Assembly (NCBI GenBank): GCA_027071965.1
Contig: JALSYJ010000260.1
Span: 1-9,217 of the forward strand
Source of the DNA: Robiginitomaculum sp.
GTDB lineage: Bacteria > Pseudomonadota > Alphaproteobacteria > Caulobacterales > Maricaulaceae
Direction: 5' to 3'
DNA length: 9,217 nt
Each line of letters starts with the position of its first letter. Within the stretch, counting starts at the first letter, position 1. The position numbers were made by a program, and so were the translations under genes. The notes beneath the pieces are model-generated. The model was not told where the DNA came from, ran no database searches, and saw nothing but the letters and a program-made list of their open reading frames with translations. Positions 6,162 to 9,217 of this stretch are shown here, piece by piece.

Positions 6162-7457
6162 CTACAAATTGGACAGACGAGCCTGACATACTTTGGCATT
6201 CACAAAACAAGAGGTTTGCAGAAAGTCTTTTTGCTGCTGCGATAGTTCTGCATCCACCAATACCAGTTCCACAGACTCCAATCGGTGATTTTGCATAGGG
6301 GCTTCTGCGTTTTTATGAAGATCATTTACAAGCGTTTTCGTCATATGCACGACTTTTACCTGTTCACGTTCAATTATGCGCCACAAAATCTGATTGTTCA
6401 TGGCAGTATGTTCAGCATCACAAACCACCACATCAGAGCCAGTTGCAAGAGACGCAACCATATTGAGCCAGTTTAATTGCTGATTTGTGTCTGCCACAAA
6501 AATATGGGCGCCAGCTCCAATATCCACCCATAACAGCCAATTCATCATCTCGGCCAATAGCCAGTTACCGCCACTGATTTTTATAAATTCAGGGCTGTCT
6601 TCTGTGTGCAAAAATGCGAGATCCTGTGCGAAGTTTACATATCTGTATGGAAAACCACCGCCTTTGCCCAAAGTATTAAATCTGCTCCATGGGAAAATAT
6701 TGCTCAAAGCCTGCACATCAATACGCGAACCTGCGCATGGTACCGGCACAATAACCAGGTCATCTTTAACCTCAGACGACAGTTCTTTAAGAAAATCCCC
6801 GTGGTCAACCCATGCTCCACCACGCCTGTAACCATCACAGGTGATGATGACTTTGGGCGAAAACTCCGCCCAAAGACTATCCCGCCTCCTGTTATTGATG
6901 GCCCATGGTGGCTCAATAATACATACCAGCCCCATCCAACTGGCCCCTAAAAATGCTGCTATTTTTTGTGGTGTATCTGGTAGATGAAGAACGATCCTGT
7001 CACCCGCCTCCAGGCCCAATTCATGAAAGGCCGAAGCAAATCGACCAGACATTTCCTTTAATCTTGCCCGCGACCAGATTGTTTTGGGGCCGTCCTCTGC
7101 CCACGCAATTAAACTGTCATCATTTAACGGGCCAAAGGTGAAGATGTTTTCTGCAACGCTAATCCTGGCATTTGCAAAAACCTGTTCGGCGCGGGGGGAT
7201 TGTATAGTATTGTTTTGGCAAATATCGCCCTGATCCCCCTTGATTTCACAAGCCAGCCAAACACCCTGCCACCAGGCGGCGGTGTGCTCTTCTATCCACT
7301 CTTGCAGCTTTTCATGCCAACCATCTTCGCCAACCCTAAGACCGGTCAGGGTTTGAACCAGCAGATTAAAACGCGAACTGAACAAACTGTGATCAGGAAT
7401 TTGCAATCCCATTTGCATTATCCTTATCGATTCCAATACAGGCCCATCAGTGTTCAT
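6162..7457 (-). CDS. Truncated, motif-less acetoacetyl-CoA synthetase-like protein (probable pseudoenzyme)
   Basis: A 431-residue open frame related to the N-terminal two thirds of acetoacetyl-CoA synthetase (about 650 residues). Supporting stretches are the Trp-rich N-terminal cap (AWWQGVW, 61-67), ARISVAENIF at 97-106 (family: W-F-P-G-A-x-L-N-x-A-E-N), the LGLEAGDRIVLHLPD region at 147-161, and FSPKVIITCDGYRRGG at 199-214 (family: EPKVLxAVDGYRYGG). The P-loop SSGTTGxPK is absent: the matching site, 281-299, reads AFLHTEDSPEFIKISGGNW. The frame ends before the adenine motif, the HTGD motif and the whole C-terminal domain, so ATP-dependent ligation should be impossible. It is either a decaying gene that has kept its frame or a repurposed binding or regulatory protein. 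Its start has a weak AGGCT upstream. It faces the membrane protein/Cfa pair divergently, and its stop lies 22 bases before the thiC riboswitch. Confidence 0.75.
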   Translation of the reverse strand: MNTDGPVLESIRIMQMGLQIPDHSLFSSRFNLLVQTLTGLRVGEDGWHEKLQEWIEEHTAAWWQGVWLACEIKGDQGDICQNNTIQSPRAEQVFANARISVAENIFTFGPLNDDSLIAWAEDGPKTIWSRARLKEMSGRFASAFHELGLEAGDRIVLHLPDTPQKIAAFLGASWMGLVCIIEPPWAINNRRRDSLWAEFSPKVIITCDGYRRGGAWVDHGDFLKELSSEVKDDLVIVPVPCAGSRIDVQALSNIFPWSRFNTLGKGGGFPYRYVNFAQDLAFLHTEDSPEFIKISGGNWLLAEMMNWLLWVDIGAGAHIFVADTNQQLNWLNMVASLATGSDVVVCDAEHTAMNNQILWRIIEREQVKVVHMTKTLVNDLHKNAEAPMQNHRLESVELVLVDAELSQQQKDFLQTSCFVNAKVCQARLSNL

Positions 7458-7469
7458 AAAACAGCCTAT

Positions 7470-7489
7470 CTGGCAATTCGTTTTGCCAG
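7470..7489. repeat. Inverted repeat in the divergent control region (possible operator)
   Basis: The arms CTGGCAA and TTGCCAG (7 bases, perfect) surround TTCGTT. It lies 13 to 32 bases upstream of the minus-strand ATG at 7457, where a repressor site or an mRNA leader hairpin would sit. No regulator can be assigned. The T run at 7500-7506 is too far away and on the wrong side of any upstream plus-strand gene for a terminator. Confidence 0.45.
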
Positions 7490-7525
7490 TACCTGTTAAT
7501 TTTTTTCAAAACCAATCATGTGCGC

Positions 7526-7537
7526 TGTAATGTTACA
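7526..7537. repeat. Short palindrome TGTAATGTTACA in the divergent region
   Basis: The arms TGTAA and TTACA flank TG, just upstream of a possible plus-strand promoter for the membrane protein/Cfa pair. The size and symmetry suit a dimeric helix-turn-helix regulator, but such a short palindrome can occur by chance. No family match is claimed. Confidence 0.3.
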
Positions 7538-7542
7538 TTGTT

Positions 7543-7572
7543 TTGAGCGTCTATATCTCAGTACAGTATTTT
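7543..7572 (+). promoter_or_regulatory. Weak candidate promoter for the membrane protein/Cfa operon
   Basis: TTGAGC at 7543-7548 (4 of 6 to TTGACA) and TATTTT at 7567-7572 (4 of 6 to TATAAT) are 18 bases apart, about 75 bases before the start codon at 7648. Both matches are modest, so this is only the best sigma-70-like pair seen in the gap. Nothing resembling a sigma-E/ChrR-type promoter was seen. Confidence 0.25.
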
Positions 7573-7647
7573 AATTCCACAAGTGACGTATCTGGAAAAA
7601 AGCTTTGGGGCCGATCAGTCCGCCCCGGCAACAACGGAGAGGGCACG

Positions 7648-7941
7648 ATGAACAAACAATATGAGCATGTTTACGAAAAAAGCCTGTGGGCAGATATTTA
7701 CGCCTTGGGCATGAGTCTGGGACTGTTTTTGGCCATAACCTTTAGCTTGTGCGTTGGCTTTGGCCTGGTATTCCCAAATTCCACAATGTACCAAAGCTGG
7801 TTACCACTTTTGCCGTGGGTTAACTGGATGGATATACCCAGCTTCTTTCTAGGTTTAATTGAAACTTTCGCCTATGGCTGGTATATAGCTTTGGTGTTTG
7901 TGCCAACTTTCAACTTCTTCCAAAACAGGAGATTGAAATGA
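7648..7941 (+). CDS. Small two-helix membrane protein (DUF5676-like?) coupled to the Cfa-type gene
   Basis: A 97-residue protein with a short charged N-terminus and two hydrophobic segments at about residues 18-42 and 64-88, joined by a Trp/Pro-rich loop (QSWLPLLPWVNW, 49-60), and a basic end (QNRRLK). The arrangement, with an ALGMSLGL first helix and a glycine-rich second helix, recalls DUF5676-type membrane proteins, a tentative link by pattern only. The ATG at 7648 is chosen because GGAGAGGG at 7636-7643 precedes it; the open frame extends upstream to a TTG at 7543, but that has no ribosome site. Its stop codon overlaps the next start as ATGA (7938-7941), so it is translationally coupled to the lipid methyltransferase. 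A role in anchoring or assisting that enzyme at the membrane is an inference from this coupling. I do not know its function. Confidence 0.75.
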   Translation: MNKQYEHVYEKSLWADIYALGMSLGLFLAITFSLCVGFGLVFPNSTMYQSWLPLLPWVNWMDIPSFFLGLIETFAYGWYIALVFVPTFNFFQNRRLK

Positions 7942-9191
7942 CCGACCAAAGTCAAATTCTGCAAAAGTCAGCTCGCCGCTCGTTTTTTGCACCCATGATC
8001 CTGCATAATGTACTGAAGAAGTTCCTTGTTAAAGGCGGCCTGATCATGTTGCTGCCTGATGGCAAGAAGCTCTGCATAGGTACAGACAGGCCGACTGTGA
8101 CCGCAAGAATACATGATTGGAAAACGGTCTGGCAAATACTGCTAAATCCTGATTTGCGCATTGGCGAGGCTTATATGGATGGTCGCCTGACCTTTTCCAA
8201 AGGCGACGTCTATGATTTTCTGGATTTATGCTTACGCAATCTTGATCGTGGCAAGGGGTTGTGGGTTCGCAAGGTGCAACAAGGTATGCGAATGTTGTGC
8301 CGCCGTTTAATGATGCACAACCCGATTGCAAAATCCCAAAAAAATGTCGCGCACCATTATGATTTATCCGATAGGCTTTATGAGCTGTTTTTGGATGCTG
8401 ACCGGCAGTATTCTTGCGCATATTACCCATCTGCAAGCGATACCTTAGAGACCGCACAGGCTGCAAAAAAACAACATATTGCTGAAAAACTGCTGCTAGA
8501 ACCGGGGCAGAGTGTCCTTGATATTGGTTGTGGCTGGGGTGGTCTTGACAGGTTTTTAGCTGAAACAAGTGACGTAGAAGTAACCGGTATCACCTTATCC
8601 GAAGAACAGCTTGGATATGCAAAAAAACAGATCCAGAAAAAGGACATGGCCGACAAGGTGAGGGTTTTCCTAAAGGATTACAGGCAAGAGAGCGGTCAAT
8701 TTGACCGCGTTGTCTCAGTGGGTATGTTCGAGCATCTTGGTGCCGGATATTACAAGCCCTATTTTGATAAAATCAAAAAACTGCTCAAGGATGACGGAGT
8801 TGCGCTGGTTCATACCATAGGATGCGCAAACCCACCCAGCGCCCCTCACCCGTGGATAGCCAAATATATTTTTCCCGGCGGATATATTCCCTCTCTTTCA
8901 GAAATAATGCCAGCAATTGAGCAAAGCGGGCTTATTGTAACCGATGTGGAGGTGTTGCGTTTACATTATGCAATGACATTACGGGACTGGCGCGAGCGCT
9001 TTATGCAGAATCAAGAGGAGATCAGGGAAATCTATGACGACCGTTTTTGCCGCATGTGGGAGTTTTATCTCGCAGCCTGTGAAGCGGGTTTCAGGCACTC
9101 CGGACTGGTAGTATTTCAAATTCAATTGGCCAACAAGCTTGACACGGTTCCGCTTACCCGAGACTATCTTTATAATAAAAACACAGGCTAA
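7938..9191 (+). CDS. cfa: Cyclopropane-fatty-acyl-phospholipid synthase family SAM methyltransferase
   Basis: A 417-residue protein of normal family length. An N-terminal lipid-binding part (1-130, with the typical GEAYMDGRL at 76-84) is followed by the linker AHHYDLSDRLYELFLD and a class I methyltransferase domain with SAM motif I VLDIGCGWGG at 193-202. The residues that hold the active-site bicarbonate in E. coli Cfa appear conserved: C160 (YSCAYY), E265 (GMFEH), H292 (VHTIG) and Y344 (LHYAMTL). The expected reaction adds a methylene from SAM across a cis double bond of membrane phospholipid acyl chains at the inner face of the cytoplasmic membrane. Relatives make methyl-branched or furan-fatty-acid precursors, so the exact product is not certain. 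The start overlaps the membrane-protein stop as ATGA. The gene symbol denotes the family rather than proven orthology. Confidence 0.93.
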   Translation: MTDQSQILQKSARRSFFAPMILHNVLKKFLVKGGLIMLLPDGKKLCIGTDRPTVTARIHDWKTVWQILLNPDLRIGEAYMDGRLTFSKGDVYDFLDLCLRNLDRGKGLWVRKVQQGMRMLCRRLMMHNPIAKSQKNVAHHYDLSDRLYELFLDADRQYSCAYYPSASDTLETAQAAKKQHIAEKLLLEPGQSVLDIGCGWGGLDRFLAETSDVEVTGITLSEEQLGYAKKQIQKKDMADKVRVFLKDYRQESGQFDRVVSVGMFEHLGAGYYKPYFDKIKKLLKDDGVALVHTIGCANPPSAPHPWIAKYIFPGGYIPSLSEIMPAIEQSGLIVTDVEVLRLHYAMTLRDWRERFMQNQEEIREIYDDRFCRMWEFYLAACEAGFRHSGLVVFQIQLANKLDTVPLTRDYLYNKNTG

Positions 9192-9206
9192 GGGGTTGAT
9201 GACGTT

Positions 9207-9217
9207 ATGAGTTCATT
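9207..9217 (+). CDS. Possible start of a further gene, cut by the window end
   Basis: ATGAGTTCATT begins 15 bases after the stop codon of the Cfa-type gene, with AGGGG at 9191-9195 as a possible but distant ribosome site. Only three codons are visible, so neither the reality nor the product can be judged. The ATG at 9199 is excluded because it meets a stop after three codons. Confidence 0.3.

Noticed and set aside
7470..7486. Sigma-54-like -24/-12 promoter (TGGCA ... TTGC)
   Set aside because: The spacing between the GG and GC elements is one base too long on both strands, and the match is explained by the inverted repeat.
7470..7507. Intrinsic terminator: hairpin followed by a T run
   Set aside because: The T run starts 11 bases after the stem, and no plus-strand gene ends nearby to need it.
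7543..7647. Longer form of the small membrane protein starting at TTG 7543
   Set aside because: There is no ribosome site at 7543, and the added residues look like leader sequence; the GGAGAGGG before ATG 7648 decides the start.
8044..8568. A 174-codon minus-strand open frame opposite the Cfa-type gene
   Set aside because: It is antisense to well-conserved methyltransferase motifs and its translation shows no domain logic.

Overview
The window is chromosomal DNA from a Gram-negative bacterium, most likely a proteobacterium and perhaps an alphaproteobacterium of moderate GC. That placement is an inference: it rests on the ThiC and acyl-CoA ligase protein styles, the proteobacterial type of THI element ahead of thiC, and the cyclopropane-fatty-acid-synthase-type gene. 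No rRNA, tRNA, CRISPR array or intact mobile element was recognised.

Layout. (1) Bases 27-3393, plus strand: a tight cassette of three genes, namely a small metal-binding cupin protein, a complete fatty-acid-type acyl-CoA ligase (AMP-forming) and a LuxR-type regulator with a GTG start. The gaps are 30 and 49 bases, so co-transcription is likely. (2) Bases 3394-4180: a short accessory-looking, AT-rich patch. It holds a DUF559 (Vsr-like nuclease fold) pseudogene broken by two single-base frameshifts, a 20-base perfect inverted repeat, and a minus-strand gene for a 137-residue protein that resembles Trypco2-type domains and begins 2 bases after the thiC stop codon. (3) Bases 4182-6150, minus strand: thiC, preceded by a complete TPP riboswitch whose closing helix P1 contains the thiC Shine-Dalgarno sequence. 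(4) Bases 6162-7457, minus strand: a truncated, motif-less relative of acetoacetyl-CoA synthetase, still an open frame of 431 codons. (5) Bases 7458-7647: a divergent control region with two inverted repeats. (6) Bases 7648-9191, plus strand: a two-helix membrane protein overlapping by ATGA with a cyclopropane-fatty-acyl-phospholipid synthase family gene. A further gene may begin at 9207.

How the genes work together. The thiC part is self-contained: TPP binding should shut down translation of the pyrimidine-branch enzyme of thiamine synthesis. The first cassette suggests oxygen-dependent or other metal-dependent chemistry on a small organic substrate, CoA activation of an acid, and a local regulator; the substrate cannot be read from the sequence. 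The last pair suggests membrane-lipid modification with a translationally coupled membrane partner. The points most worth a second look are the acetoacetyl-CoA synthetase-like pseudoenzyme, the low-GC gene attached to thiC, the P1/Shine-Dalgarno overlap, and the small membrane protein coupled to the Cfa-type methyltransferase. I see no clear multi-gene system that I could call new with confidence.
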